Positions 1 through 8,915 of a DNA stretch of 50,000 nt are shown here, piece by piece (position 1 is the stretch's first letter; the number at the start of each line of letters is the position of its first letter). The notes under the pieces were generated by a model. The model ran no database searches. It was not told the DNA's origin and saw only the letters and a program-made list of their open reading frames with translations. Source of the DNA: Mesostigma viride (taxonomy: Eukaryota; Streptophyta; Mesostigmatophyceae; Mesostigmatales; Mesostigmataceae); the NCBI GenBank assembly GCA_009746045.1, contig RPFO01000466.1, positions 1 through 50,000 of the forward strand, read 5' to 3'. The position numbers and the translations under genes were made by a program.

Positions 1-1488
1 GCCCGTCGACACCACCTCCGGGGCCTGACGCTGGCCTCCGCCGCCGGAACCGTGCAGGTCGAGAACGTCATCTTCACCGACTCCGCACTCACCGTCTCCG
101 CGGATGCCGACCTGTCCCTCACCGCCGGCGCCACCTCCGCCGTGCAGGTCGAGAACGTCAGGTTCATGGACAGCGCCGTCACCACCTCCGCCGGAACCCT
201 CTCCCTCACCTCGCATAACGGCGACGTCGACATCGAGGACGTCACCATCACCAACCAGACCATCAGCACCGACCAGAACGTGCTCGCCCTGGACGCCGTC
301 GTTTCCGTCGACGTCAAGAAGGACCTCGTGCTCACCTCCACCGCGGGCGGCAGCGGCAAGGTCACCACATCCGCAGGCAACCTCGAGCTAGCCCCCGCCG
401 GCGGTGTCGTCAAGATCGTCGGCGAGCTGCAGGTCGACGGCGCCATCAACAGCATCACCACCACCGAGACCAACCTGCGCATCGAGGACAAGACAGTCAC
501 CCTCGGCACCGGCGCCACAGACAACACCAAGTCCAACGGCGGCGGTGTGATCGTGGCCGGCAACCCCGCCTACGCCCCACGCGCCATCACATGGAACATG
601 GGCGCCGGAGAGGCGTCCCAGGAGAAGGGAGACTTCACCGGATCCTACTGGCACGTCGAGGGCGGACAGCTCATGTTCTCGCGCACCATCGCCAGTGCCG
701 AGCGCCTCGCGCCAGGCACCAACGTCAAGCTGTCCGAGCTCGCCTCCGGCAGCGACACCTACCGCTGGGAGTTCTCCGCCTCCAAGGACAGCACCGTCGG
801 CGCCCCCACCGCCAGCTTCGCCGGAAACGGCTCCGTGGCCGGAGGGGTGCTCAAGCTGTCCGGATCGCAGTTCGACCAAGTCCAGAACCTCGGCATCACC
901 GGCACCTTCTCCCTCGTGATGAAGGTCATGCCCCAATTCGACCTCGCCACCCTCACCCTCCTCACCGACCTGCTCATGTATGGATACATCCAGGTCCAGG
1001 TCGCGGCGGGAGGATATCTGGCCTTCTCCGACGGCGCCAACGCCGCCATCGTCACGAACACGCCCATGCACGCCGACCCCTTCGTCCTCTGCATCACCGT
1101 CAGCGGCACCGAGGTCAAGTTCTACGTGGACGGCGCGCTCGCCGCGTCCTCCGCCAACGGTCTCCTCGGCCCCAACCCAGCGCTCGTCCTCAACGGAGGC
1201 TACGTCGGCGAGGTCTGGTACGACGACGTCCGCTTCGTCGCCGGCCAGGCGCTGACCGCCGCCAACACCATGCTCTACGGCTGGAGGGAGATGTACGCCG
1301 CCCCCGAGATCGTCACCTACGGGTTCCGCATCGCCGACGACGAGAGCATGCAGCTCGTCAAGGTGCGCGGGTCAGGTGCCACCAGCCGCGTGCTGGCCAG
1401 GCCAGCGCCCAACACCATCACCGCCAGCAACTCCATGGGCACCGTCGGCGACTCCCGGGTCTCCGTCCTGCTCGAGTCTCTCAACTGA
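1..1488 (+). CDS. Fibre-like beta-solenoid/lectin protein, 5' partial
   Basis: The frame is open from the left edge to a TGA at 1486-1488, so the true start lies outside the window. The N-terminal part has short repeats of the type QVENVxFxDSAxT and TTSAGTLSLTS, typical of beta-solenoid fibre or surface proteins of phages and giant viruses. From about codon 190 onward it has a lectin/LamG-like module (WNMGAGE, GSYWHVEGGQL, VWYDDVRF). The C-terminal 300 residues match those of the minus-strand gene at 2891-5650, so the two are paralogues. The likely role is a virion surface or host-attachment protein, which is an inference from repeat type and lectin-like fold. The first eight codons do not fit the repeat pattern. 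Shifting by one base near position 24 restores a VDTTSGA motif, so a one-base loss close to the edge is likely. Confidence 0.75.
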   Translation, partial: ARRHHLRGLTLASAAGTVQVENVIFTDSALTVSADADLSLTAGATSAVQVENVRFMDSAVTTSAGTLSLTSHNGDVDIEDVTITNQTISTDQNVLALDAVVSVDVKKDLVLTSTAGGSGKVTTSAGNLELAPAGGVVKIVGELQVDGAINSITTTETNLRIEDKTVTLGTGATDNTKSNGGGVIVAGNPAYAPRAITWNMGAGEASQEKGDFTGSYWHVEGGQLMFSRTIASAERLAPGTNVKLSELASGSDTYRWEFSASKDSTVGAPTASFAGNGSVAGGVLKLSGSQFDQVQNLGITGTFSLVMKVMPQFDLATLTLLTDLLMYGYIQVQVAAGGYLAFSDGANAAIVTNTPMHADPFVLCITVSGTEVKFYVDGALAASSANGLLGPNPALVLNGGYVGEVWYDDVRFVAGQALTAANTMLYGWREMYAAPEIVTYGFRIADDESMQLVKVRGSGATSRVLARPAPNTITASNSMGTVGDSRVSVLLESLN

Positions 1489-1737
1489 TGTTTCTGATGT
1501 TTCTAATGAATGATCATTGATTGTCGTGATGAATTAATTGCAGATTACTGTACTAGGCCTGTCTGTCACTGATGAGGAATTGCATGTAGAGTCGTAACTC
1601 GTGATTTCGTCTAATTGATCTTTATTTGATTTTAATAAAACAACGAATGAGGCAGCAAACACCCGCGTTATCATTCATGCATTCAATCCACGCAGAGCTC
1701 AAAAATATCGGCGCTCAGAGTACGATCGAGCGTCGGG

Positions 1738-2621
1738 ATGTCGAACGAGGCAAGACTGAATCTCCTGATACAGCAAGCGGCCACCATGCTCAGAAGGAAA
1801 ACCCTAGCACCCCACGAACGCGCCATACTGGAAACGCAATTGACGGAATCCCGCGCCGCCCTCGCCGATATGAAGAAGGAGGCCAGCAGCGCGGTCAAGC
1901 GGGTACCTGCAGCGCAGGCACCATCAGTAAAGCGAGAACCAGCAGTGCGGTCAGTAAAACGAGAACTGTTTCCTGCGACGCCGGCACCAGACTTGTCGCG
2001 CCGACCTGGACAGACAGCCCAGGTAGTAGACGAGGACAAAGTACACCGCATCCTGGCCGCGATCCAAGAGGCGCAGGCCAACGGGTTGCCGTCGGCGGGG
2101 CTGGAGGCTCGGCTAAACAAAGCCCTGTCCCTGCTCGATCGGGGAACCGGGGAAGACGCGCCGGTCCCGCCGCCGAAGCGCTCCAGGGCAGAACCCCCGC
2201 CGCCGCCGCGGGCCTCCGGTGCGTCCCATGCTGGCAAGGCGCCTGCCGCCCGTGTACGATACACCGGCCCCGCGTTCGCCCCCTGGTCCCTTTCCCCCCC
2301 CCCTCTATTCCTAAACCGTCACAAGCGGGTCCCTCTGACCTACCTGAGAGGAATCGGATGATGCAAGCACTCGAGGAGCGCCGTCTGTTGTCGTATGAAC
2401 CCCGAACTCCCGATTCAGAGGCGCGAATCCGGGTATTGGACAAAAAGATAGAAGACTTACTTTACCCTCCCCCAAGCTTCCCCGGCCCTTCACGAGGCCC
2501 GTGGGAGGATCAACTCAGGAAGAAACAGAAGTGGGTCGACCCAGAGGACTACGAGGCGTTTGCCAGCAGGCACAGGCCGCCCCCGCTCGGGGGCGCGGAC
2601 AACCCCATCGTGCTGGACTGA
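1738..2621 (+). pseudogene. Proline-rich basic protein, frameshifted at a C10 run
   Basis: An ATG at 1738 opens a frame of 207 codons: a helical charged N-terminus (MSNEARLNLLIQQA), a Lys/Arg/Pro-rich middle, then PPPPPRASG. Around the ten C at 2294-2303 this frame runs into an unrelated tail. A second frame, open to the TGA at 2619-2621, continues with plausible protein: PERNRMMQALEERRLLSYEP, a coiled-coil-like stretch, PEDYEAFASRH, and the C-terminus NPIVLD. The two frames read best as one gene of about 290 residues broken by an indel in the C run. No family is recognised. The hydrophobic/acidic NPIVLD end could bind a partner, but that is speculation. The gene lies between the two fibre paralogues. 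Confidence 0.6.
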
Positions 2622-2843
2622 TCACGTCCTCCGCCTCGTCGACCCTCCGCTGCGACTCCGCCCGCCCCTCGACTTCCTGCCGGCCGCCATGACCGAGGCC
2701 AGCGCCGCCTCCTGGACCCGCCGCTGGCCCCACAGCCGGAGCTGCCCCTTGCGCAAACAGTACGCCTGCGTGCCGTACTTCGTCCCTGAGGGCGGAGGCG
2801 CTTTCATACCGCAGTACAAACGCAATGGTGATGTCGTAGGCAT
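2622..2843 (-). CDS. Small hypothetical protein
   Basis: This 73-residue ORF starts at the ATG at 2843, 47 bases after the stop of the fibre gene at 2891 and in the same direction. It ends next to the stop of the frameshifted plus-strand gene. It contains KAPPPSGTKYGTQAYCLRKG followed by an Arg/Gly/Ser-rich basic tail. No family is recognised. The start was placed at the first ATG because the codons upstream of it are not good starts. The overlapping plus-strand frames are equally open, so coding is only modestly supported. Confidence 0.3.
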   Translation of the reverse strand: MPTTSPLRLYCGMKAPPPSGTKYGTQAYCLRKGQLRLWGQRRVQEAALASVMAAGRKSRGGRSRSGGSTRRRT

Positions 2844-2890
2844 CAAACACAATACACGCGCGCGAAAAAAATTACGAATCCGCTACATAA

Positions 2891-5650
2891 CTAGAACGAC
2901 ATCTGGCTCTCGCTGATGACGGACGCGGTGGCGGACCCGATGGCGCCCATGCTGTTGCTGGACGTGATCGTGTTGGGAGCGGGGTTCACGCCCACCCACC
3001 CGTTGCCGCCAGAACCACGCACCTTCACCAGCTGCAGCCCCTCGTTGTTAGAGATGCGGAACCCGTACGTCACCGTCTGGCTGCCCGCGTACATCTCCCG
3101 CCACCCGTACAGCATCGTGGTGGACGAGGTCAGCGCCTGGCCGGACACGAATCGCACGTCATCGTACCACACGGACCATCCCAGGGACCCCGCGTACAGC
3201 CTCAAAGTGGCGCTGCCGATCGCGATGTCGCTGGTGCTGGAGCTGCCGATCAGCTCGCCGTCCTTGTACACCTTGAAAGAGGACCCCTCGTTCGTGATGG
3301 CGAGATGGAACGGTTGGTCGCCCACCGTCGCCGAGGTCACGACGCGGGTCATCCCATCGTAAAATTCCAGGCGACCGTCGTTACGCACCCTCACGTCGGT
3401 GAACCCGTACTCCAGTAGGTCTTTGTAACCGCCCGTCGGGGTGGACATGTCTTGTTGGGGGAACACCTTCAGCATGAGGGTGAACGTTCCGATGGGCATG
3501 CCGCTCACGGACGAACTGGTGCCGCTTCCCACCTTCAGCACGCCGTCCGCCACCGTCACGCCCCCGCCAGTAGTGAAGGATTTCGCGGGCGTTCCGACCG
3601 TGCTGTCCGCCGACCCAGTGAACTCCCACCGATACGTGTCAGCACCGCTTGCGAGCGAGGCGAGCGAGACGTTGGTGCCGGGCGCCTCGCGGTCGGCGGC
3701 GGTGATGGTGCGAGAGAGCAACAGCTGCCCTCCCTCCAGGTGCCAGTACGAGCCGCCGTGGTCGCCCTTGTCCTGCGAGGTCTCGCCGGCGCCCATGTGC
3801 CAGGTGAGGGCGCGGTTGCCAAAGGAGGCGCTGCCGTCCACGAACAGGCCGGCGTTTTCGGAGCCCGCGTTCGACGCGACACCGTTCTTACTGGCCGTCA
3901 CATTGTCCACGTAATAGTTATCGCCGCCGTATTGTAAGCCCACATTGCCTACAACGATAACGGAGGGGGCGGACAGGAAGCAAGTACCGAGAGAAAGAGA
4001 AGGGCTGCCGGAGAACGTGACGGGAATGGACGCGCCCCCGTTCTTGGTGAACGAGAGAGATACCGACACCCCCCCACCCGACGCGGTGAACGACATAGAG
4101 AGGACGTAATTGGTGACCGTGTTAAACCAATTGACCGCGTCGGACGTGAAAGATGTAACCGTCCCAGCAGCATTACGGGTCTCGACCTTCATCGCTCCTC
4201 CAGTGGCGGTGTATAGCCTAAAGTACGGGTATGGCGCGACAGTCGTCTGCTCGATACCGAAGAAGTTGTAATTGTTAAGAAGGAGGCCCGCAAGGGTATA
4301 TTTGGCGCTGAGTTCAATGTTGTTTTGGCTGAAGTCCAGCAGGTCGGTGGGGATGGGCGTGTTGACGGTGTTGTAGAAGAAGGAAACCCTGGCGTTTTGG
4401 TTAGATCCAGCCTGCATGGTCACACCACCGTTCGCGATGTTGGCGCCTTGACCGCATTGGGCATAAATCCCGTTGCTGATCGTGTTTGCCACCGTCGATG
4501 CGCTGCCTGTCGTGGTAAAGGGAAAGTCCATAACGCTCTCGAACACCGTCTGCTTACCCAGGTTGACCGCCTTGTCAGCGATCTCCAGCTTCCCACTGGC
4601 GTTGGTGCTGTCGATCATGCCCGCCACACGCAGGTTGCCGCCCACCACCGTGTTGCCCGTGCTAGTAATACTGCTGGCGCCTGCAACCGCCCCCGACACC
4701 GTGAGCGCGCCCGTGACGGCCACCGTGCCGCTCGCGCTGGTCAGCTCCAGATTGCCCGCCGAGGTCGTCACCTTGCCGCTTCCGCCCGCAGTGCTGGTCA
4801 GGTACAGGTCCTTCGCGATCGTGATAGCGGGCACCGAAGTCGTGCCGATGCTGCTGTTCGTCACGGCCAGACCGGCCACGTTCACCGTGTTGGTCGTCGA
4901 GCTGTTCGACGTCAAGCTAAGCACGCCGCTGCCGGTGGTGATGCTGTTAGTCTTCACCTTCACGTTGTCCACCCACACGGCCCCAGTGCCATTGGATGTC
5001 ACGGTCAGGTCCGCGTTGGCCACGTTGTTGCTGATGCCCGAGGTCTTCACCTTCACGTTGTCCAGGAGCACGGAGCCGGTGCCGTTGCTGGCCAGGGTCA
5101 GGTTGCCGTTGCCCGTAGAGGTCGACACCGACGCGTCCGTCACCGTGACCCCGCCCACCTGGAGCGCGTTAGTGGAAGCGCCGCCCGAGCTCAGCGCCAG
5201 CGCGCCGGTGGAAGTGGTCACCGCGCCGCCCTTCACGCGCACGTTGTCCATCGCCACCGAACCCGTGCCGTTGGGGGAAAGCGTCAGGTTGGCGTTGGCG
5301 GTGACCGGGGCGACGGAGGCGTCGGTGACCGTCACGCCGCCCACCTGGAGCGCGTTCGAGGCCGCGCCGCCAGAGCTCAGCGCCAGCGTCCCCGCCGACG
5401 TGGTCAGCGCGCGGCCGTCCAACAGGAGGTCGTCCACCTGCAGCGCGCCGTCGATCTGCGTGCTGCCGATCACCTTGAACCTCTTCAGGGCGTGCGCGCC
5501 GAGGCCCCCGTTGGGCTTCAGCACGATGCTGTCCAGGGACTTCAACTCCAGGTTCCGCACCGTCGCGTTGGGGTTGTCGTCGCCCACGATCGCCGTAGTG
5601 TACACCTTGGACGAGCGCAGGTAGCTGAGGGTGTCGAGATTCATCGCCAT
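2891..5650 (-). CDS. Large fibre-like beta-solenoid protein with two lectin-like modules
   Basis: A 919-residue intact ORF starts at an ATG (MAMNLDTLSYLRSSKVYTTA). Residues about 1-90 form an N-terminal domain. Residues about 90-350 hold tandem repeats with the signature NGTGSVxxDNVxVK alternating with ALQVGGVTVTDASV, a beta-solenoid pattern known from fibre and baseplate-associated proteins. Residues about 375-600 are a concanavalin/LamG-like module that the paralogue at 1-1488 lacks. Residues about 630-900 are the shared lectin-like module (WHMGAGETSQ, GSYWHLEGGQL, VWYDDVRF, LYGWREMYAG). There is no signal peptide or membrane segment. The likely role is a virion surface or host-recognition protein, inferred from architecture. 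The composition is Thr/Ser/Gly/Val-rich with almost no Cys. It is the longest intact gene in the virus-like part. Confidence 0.8.
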   Translation of the reverse strand: MAMNLDTLSYLRSSKVYTTAIVGDDNPNATVRNLELKSLDSIVLKPNGGLGAHALKRFKVIGSTQIDGALQVDDLLLDGRALTTSAGTLALSSGGAASNALQVGGVTVTDASVAPVTANANLTLSPNGTGSVAMDNVRVKGGAVTTSTGALALSSGGASTNALQVGGVTVTDASVSTSTGNGNLTLASNGTGSVLLDNVKVKTSGISNNVANADLTVTSNGTGAVWVDNVKVKTNSITTGSGVLSLTSNSSTTNTVNVAGLAVTNSSIGTTSVPAITIAKDLYLTSTAGGSGKVTTSAGNLELTSASGTVAVTGALTVSGAVAGASSITSTGNTVVGGNLRVAGMIDSTNASGKLEIADKAVNLGKQTVFESVMDFPFTTTGSASTVANTISNGIYAQCGQGANIANGGVTMQAGSNQNARVSFFYNTVNTPIPTDLLDFSQNNIELSAKYTLAGLLLNNYNFFGIEQTTVAPYPYFRLYTATGGAMKVETRNAAGTVTSFTSDAVNWFNTVTNYVLSMSFTASGGGVSVSLSFTKNGGASIPVTFSGSPSLSLGTCFLSAPSVIVVGNVGLQYGGDNYYVDNVTASKNGVASNAGSENAGLFVDGSASFGNRALTWHMGAGETSQDKGDHGGSYWHLEGGQLLLSRTITAADREAPGTNVSLASLASGADTYRWEFTGSADSTVGTPAKSFTTGGGVTVADGVLKVGSGTSSSVSGMPIGTFTLMLKVFPQQDMSTPTGGYKDLLEYGFTDVRVRNDGRLEFYDGMTRVVTSATVGDQPFHLAITNEGSSFKVYKDGELIGSSSTSDIAIGSATLRLYAGSLGWSVWYDDVRFVSGQALTSSTTMLYGWREMYAGSQTVTYGFRISNNEGLQLVKVRGSGGNGWVGVNPAPNTITSSNSMGAIGSATASVISESQMSF

Positions 5651-5711
5651 CTCCGATCGAGCGTATACCTATGGCTGAGATTACTTTTTTGTCCGCCTCG
5701 ATCCTAGCCGC

Positions 5712-6062
5712 CTACAGTGCGCGATACAGGCTCGACGGCGGGAACTGCTGTGATGTGGACGTATTGAGAGTCGATCGATGTTGTGTGAGACGATTAATTA
5801 GCTCTCGGATGTCATTTGCGTGGGCCTTATCAAGACGATCCCCCTCAGACGCGAGGATCCGCGAGAGGTTGTCGAGCTGCATATCGACAACATTGGCATA
5901 GGGGCTGAACGGCGCATCCCACAACTTCCCGGGGTTCATCGCCTTCTTGGCGCGGACATCGTGTTGCCTGGGGCGGCGGTGGATCGCGCACCTGCCCTGA
6001 CCCGGGCGGCACATGTTACGGCACCCCCGCCCCGACTGCGTTTTTCCTGTGCACTTTGCCAT
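5712..6062 (-). CDS. Cys/His mini-protein with CxGxTxxGxxC...C..H motif
   Basis: This 116-residue ORF starts at the ATG at 6062; an upstream in-frame GTG is less likely. Its first 30 residues carry KCTGKTQSGRGCRNMC followed by RCAIH, a spacing of Cys and His that resembles the short zinc-binding motif common in giant-virus hypothetical proteins. The rest is a polar region with a helical stretch (DNLSRILASEGDRLDKAHAN). It is divergent from the gene at 6171 with a 108-bp AT-richer gap that probably holds both promoters. That neighbour has the same Cys/His spacing, so the pair may be an inverted duplication. Function unknown; nucleic-acid or zinc binding is an inference. Confidence 0.65.
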   Translation of the reverse strand: MAKCTGKTQSGRGCRNMCRPGQGRCAIHRRPRQHDVRAKKAMNPGKLWDAPFSPYANVVDMQLDNLSRILASEGDRLDKAHANDIRELINRLTQHRSTLNTSTSQQFPPSSLYRAL

Positions 6063-6170
6063 CACTGTCGCGTCTCAAGTAATACCGAGATTTTTAAATG
6101 CAGACTCGCAGGGAGCTGGCTTTGGAAGCCGGCCGCACACCGTGACCGGCAGGACCGCGTGTTTTTTTCT

Positions 6171-6470
6171 ATGAGACAGTTACGCGCCATCATGGTGCGG
6201 TGCCAGCAATACACGCTCGTAGGCAGGAGGTGCAGGGGTCGCTGCAAGGGGCGCTCGTCTCGTTGCGCCGTGCACAGGACGAGGGCATCCGGAGCCTCCA
6301 AGGGCTGGTCCAGGACCAGCGGGTCAGGCCTTCGGAGGCGGGCCAACAGTAACCTTCGCATTCTTCTCACCCCGGTAGCCAACGCCCCCTCCTCTTGGCC
6401 TGCAGGCGCTTGTAGCTCATCGTATCGGTGCGAACAGGGCGGACGGTGCGCGGCGGGGGGGGCGGCATAA
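6171..6470 (+). CDS. Cys/His mini-protein, paralogue of the divergent neighbour
   Basis: The ORF of 99 residues starts at ATG 6171; a second ATG at 6192 begins MVRCQQYTLVGRRCRGRC, directly at the motif. The pattern C-x6-GRxCRxxC-x5-RCAVHR matches KCTGKTQSGRGCRNMC...RCAIHR of the minus-strand gene at 5712-6062. The remainder is Arg/Ser/Gly-rich. The last 104 bases overlap the 3' end of the minus-strand gene at 6367-6912, so either the overlap is real or this frame ends earlier in a degraded form. Function unknown; probably a small zinc- or nucleic-acid-binding protein. Confidence 0.5.
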   Translation: MRQLRAIMVRCQQYTLVGRRCRGRCKGRSSRCAVHRTRASGASKGWSRTSGSGLRRRANSNLRILLTPVANAPSSWPAGACSSSYRCEQGGRCAAGGAA

Positions 6471-6912
6471 GCGAAGAGGAAGCGGTGTTCGAGCGGGGCG
6501 TGTTGGAGAGGTAGGTTTTCTGGCTCGGGAGCTCGAAGCGCCAAGTGGGAGGGAGACGCCTGCTCGGCCACTGTTCGGCTAGCGACAACGGGCGCGGCGG
6601 GGGCGGGGGCGGGGGCGGGACCACTTGGACATCGTCATCGTCTCCTGTGAGGTCGATGATGTCGCGCGTGAGATCGATAAATGGCGTGCGCCTGGGAGGA
6701 GGGGCGGGGGGGCGAGGGGGAGGGTTGGCAGGAGCAGGCACCCTGGACCGCTTCGGCCGTGCCCGGGGAGGGGTGTACGTCATCCGGGCTGTCGATGTAG
6801 AGAATCGGGGGCGCCGCGGGGCGCCGCTACTCTTACCCGTCTCGTCGGAGGCGCGCACCCTGTGTGCGCGGCGGCGGACCTTGGAATTAGTGACAGAGCC
6901 GCGTCTCGTCAT
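6367..6912 (-). CDS. Proline-rich basic protein with IDLT (SUMO-interaction-like) motifs
   Basis: This 181-residue ORF has an ATG start at 6912. The N-terminal 75 residues are Arg/Ser/Pro-rich. Near residue 78 comes FIDLTRDIIDLTGDDDDVQV: two hydrophobic IDLT cores followed by an acidic run, the form of SUMO-interaction motifs in eukaryotic and viral nuclear proteins. A run of eight or more prolines and an Arg-rich tail follow. There is no enzyme domain. The region upstream has AT-rich stretches towards the divergent gene at 7052. The SUMO-binding idea is from motif shape only. Confidence 0.55.
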   Translation of the reverse strand: MTRRGSVTNSKVRRRAHRVRASDETGKSSGAPRRPRFSTSTARMTYTPPRARPKRSRVPAPANPPPRPPAPPPRRTPFIDLTRDIIDLTGDDDDVQVVPPPPPPPPRPLSLAEQWPSRRLPPTWRFELPSQKTYLSNTPRSNTASSSLMPPPPPRTVRPVRTDTMSYKRLQAKRRGRWLPG

Positions 6913-7051
6913 CCCGCTTATATGTCGAGGCGATAATTTTTGTATCCCGTGTTTACCTGGAAGAATAGGAATGAAATAAAAGGAGGACGCGAGCAGGTCG
7001 CGCGCTTATCTCGGGCGTTAATATTTCTTCTGCCATTGCAGAAATGTGAAC

Positions 7052-7966
7052 ATGGCACAGGCTGTTGTAGCCTACCTACAGCCCTCAAAGTCCCTGCCAG
7101 ATGGCGCGGAAGACCCCTTCGCTGGCAAGATCCGTGTGACGCCGGACGGCAAGATATCGGTTATCGATGTCATCAAGTGCGTGCTCTTTATGAACGATGA
7201 CGGCACTTTCACGACCAATTGCGGCACACATGCCAGCACCGCGTTCTCAAACCTCCGCAAGGAGAACCCGGAAGTTGACTCTTCTATAGTCATCTGGAAA
7301 TTCCCGGGTGCCAGGCAGCGAGACACACATGTCACTGATCGGCGGGGCATCATCCGCATCGTCCAGCTGCTGCCCGGCAGGCGGGCGGCCTCCTTCCGCG
7401 ACCGGCTGGGGCTGCTCTACGAGCGGTACCTGGACCTGGACCGCTCGCTGGCCGACGAGATCTACGCGCGCGCGGACGCCAGGGACCTGCAGCTCGCCAG
7501 CGACAAGCGCGTGAAGAGCTGCGACTCCACCAAGAGCCACATGCAGGCCGTCAAGGAGAGCGGCGCCCCCTCCACGGCCGCCAACCCGGCCAGGGTCTAC
7601 GCGCACATAAACGAGACCGAGAACTACACCGCGACCGGCATGCGCACCTACGACATCCGCCAGCTGCACGCGATGAAGAAGGGCGACTCCACCCGCGACT
7701 ACTTCACGGAGTCCGTCAACGTGGGCATCGACCTCATGAACGTGCTCAACCAGTCCGCGATAAAGAGGGGCGAGGACCCCGTCGCCAGCATGGACAACAT
7801 AGGCAAGGAGCTATTCCCCGTGTTCGAGAGACTGAAAATGCACGAGGAGGCGAGGCGGCCCCAGGACCGCTCCTTCGCCCTAGAGAACAAGCGCAAGAGA
7901 GAGGAGCACCGCGCCAACCAGAGGCTGCTGGCGGAGGCCAAGCAGGCCAAGTGCATAAAAACGTGA
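7052..7966 (+). CDS. VTPDG/SVIDVI-domain protein of algal giant-virus type
   Basis: The start is the ATG at 7052; an in-frame GTG at 7046 is not needed. The 304-residue product begins with VRVTPDG-like and ISVIDVIK segments, then FPGARQRDTHVTDRRGIIRI and VQLLPGR, then a helical segment (RYLDLDRSLADEI). This series is a domain I know from giant viruses of algae, where it precedes variable C-termini; I cannot give it a firm family name. The C-terminal 100 residues are highly charged and helical (ENKRKREEHRANQRLLAEAK). The domain resembles virus-specific DNA-binding modules (KilA-N/BRO class) in layout, but the function is unproven. A truncated copy of its N-terminal motif lies at 13.8-13.9 kb. 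The frame is intact and its codon usage is GC-rich. Confidence 0.7.
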   Translation: MAQAVVAYLQPSKSLPDGAEDPFAGKIRVTPDGKISVIDVIKCVLFMNDDGTFTTNCGTHASTAFSNLRKENPEVDSSIVIWKFPGARQRDTHVTDRRGIIRIVQLLPGRRAASFRDRLGLLYERYLDLDRSLADEIYARADARDLQLASDKRVKSCDSTKSHMQAVKESGAPSTAANPARVYAHINETENYTATGMRTYDIRQLHAMKKGDSTRDYFTESVNVGIDLMNVLNQSAIKRGEDPVASMDNIGKELFPVFERLKMHEEARRPQDRSFALENKRKREEHRANQRLLAEAKQAKCIKT

Positions 7967-8117
7967 CTTCCATTGATCAAATCGAATCATATTTATTACC
8001 CCATTTCACACTGTATCACCCCATGAACGCATCACGCATTCGCTGACAAAGCCACAAACAGTCGCAAGCCCTACAAAAAATAATGCACATAATCATCACG
8101 ACAGTCCAAAAACTGAA

Positions 8118-8885
8118 TCACTCCAAAACAGTCAACTCGGCGTGCGACACCGCGTGGTCGCTGCTCAGTTGGGACCACCAGCCCCACTCCCACGCGGGCG
8201 AGCTGGGGATGGCGCGCCCCTGATGCCTCCACTTGGCCGTCATGACGTTGTGGCACTTGACCACAAAGGAGTAGGACCTGTCGGCGAAAGTCTTGCTCGA
8301 ACCCAGACAGTCGAAGAGCCGCTCTCGGATACTCTTCATCTGCGAACGGCTGACCCTCTTCCCGTGCCTGGCCAGCCCCTCGCGAACCTTGTCCCACAGG
8401 ATCCACAGCTTCTCCTCCTTCCTCGCCCTCGGCGTCTCCAGCGCGTCCAAGCACTCCATGAAGCGGTCGGGGCATATCAACTTCAAGACGGCCTCCAGCT
8501 GCCCGTCCTCCCGCCCGCCGAACCGGCGGCGATCCCCATTCTCCTGGCGGTACAGCAGCTCCTCGCGCACTTCCTTTTCGAGCTTCTCGGCGGGTTGTCT
8601 GTACCTGCAGATCTCCCAGTAGACCTCGTCCATCTCGGGGCAGATCCCGCGCCCATTCGGCCAGATGCGCTCCAGGATGATCCGCAGGGCGATCGGGGGC
8701 AATGCCTGGAACATCACATCGACCGGGGGCTCGGGAACGGGGTCGCGCGCGGTGTCCTGGACCGTCTCCCACCCGGTGGCAGCGAAAGGAGGCGGCGGGG
8801 GAGGAGGCGGCGGCGGGGGAGGAGGAGGAGGCGGCGGCGGCGGCGGCGGGTCCCGGCAGAGCCCCCCCCTGCGCGCAAGCACCAC
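8118..8885 (-). CDS. Hypothetical protein with long N-terminal polyproline run
   Basis: The frame is open for 255 codons down to the TAG/TGA side at 8118. The 5' end reads from a GTG at 8885 through about 20 consecutive prolines encoded by a GCC/CCG run (8793-8850); the first ATG is only at 8714 (MFQALPPIALRIILERIWPN). The real start is therefore uncertain: either 8714 (198 residues), or a start upstream lost by an indel in the G8 run near 8869-8876. The body is helical and charged with conserved-looking Trp/Cys segments (KLWILWDKVREGLARHGKR, YSFVVKCHNVMTAKWRHQG). No family is recognised. It follows the broken gene at 8916-10623 in the same direction after about 30 bases. Confidence 0.55.
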   Translation of the reverse strand: MVLARRGGLCRDPPPPPPPPPPPPPPPPPPPPPFAATGWETVQDTARDPVPEPPVDVMFQALPPIALRIILERIWPNGRGICPEMDEVYWEICRYRQPAEKLEKEVREELLYRQENGDRRRFGGREDGQLEAVLKLICPDRFMECLDALETPRARKEEKLWILWDKVREGLARHGKRVSRSQMKSIRERLFDCLGSSKTFADRSYSFVVKCHNVMTAKWRHQGRAIPSSPAWEWGWWSQLSSDHAVSHAELTVLE

Positions 8886-8915
8886 CGGCGGGGAGAAGGG
8901 GACGTCAGCGAGCCA

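Noticed and set aside
4325-5707. Plus-strand ORFs of 383 and 460 codons opposite the fibre gene
   Set aside because: They are antisense shadows of a GC-rich, stop-poor gene; the minus frame has recognisable repeats and lectin-like motifs.
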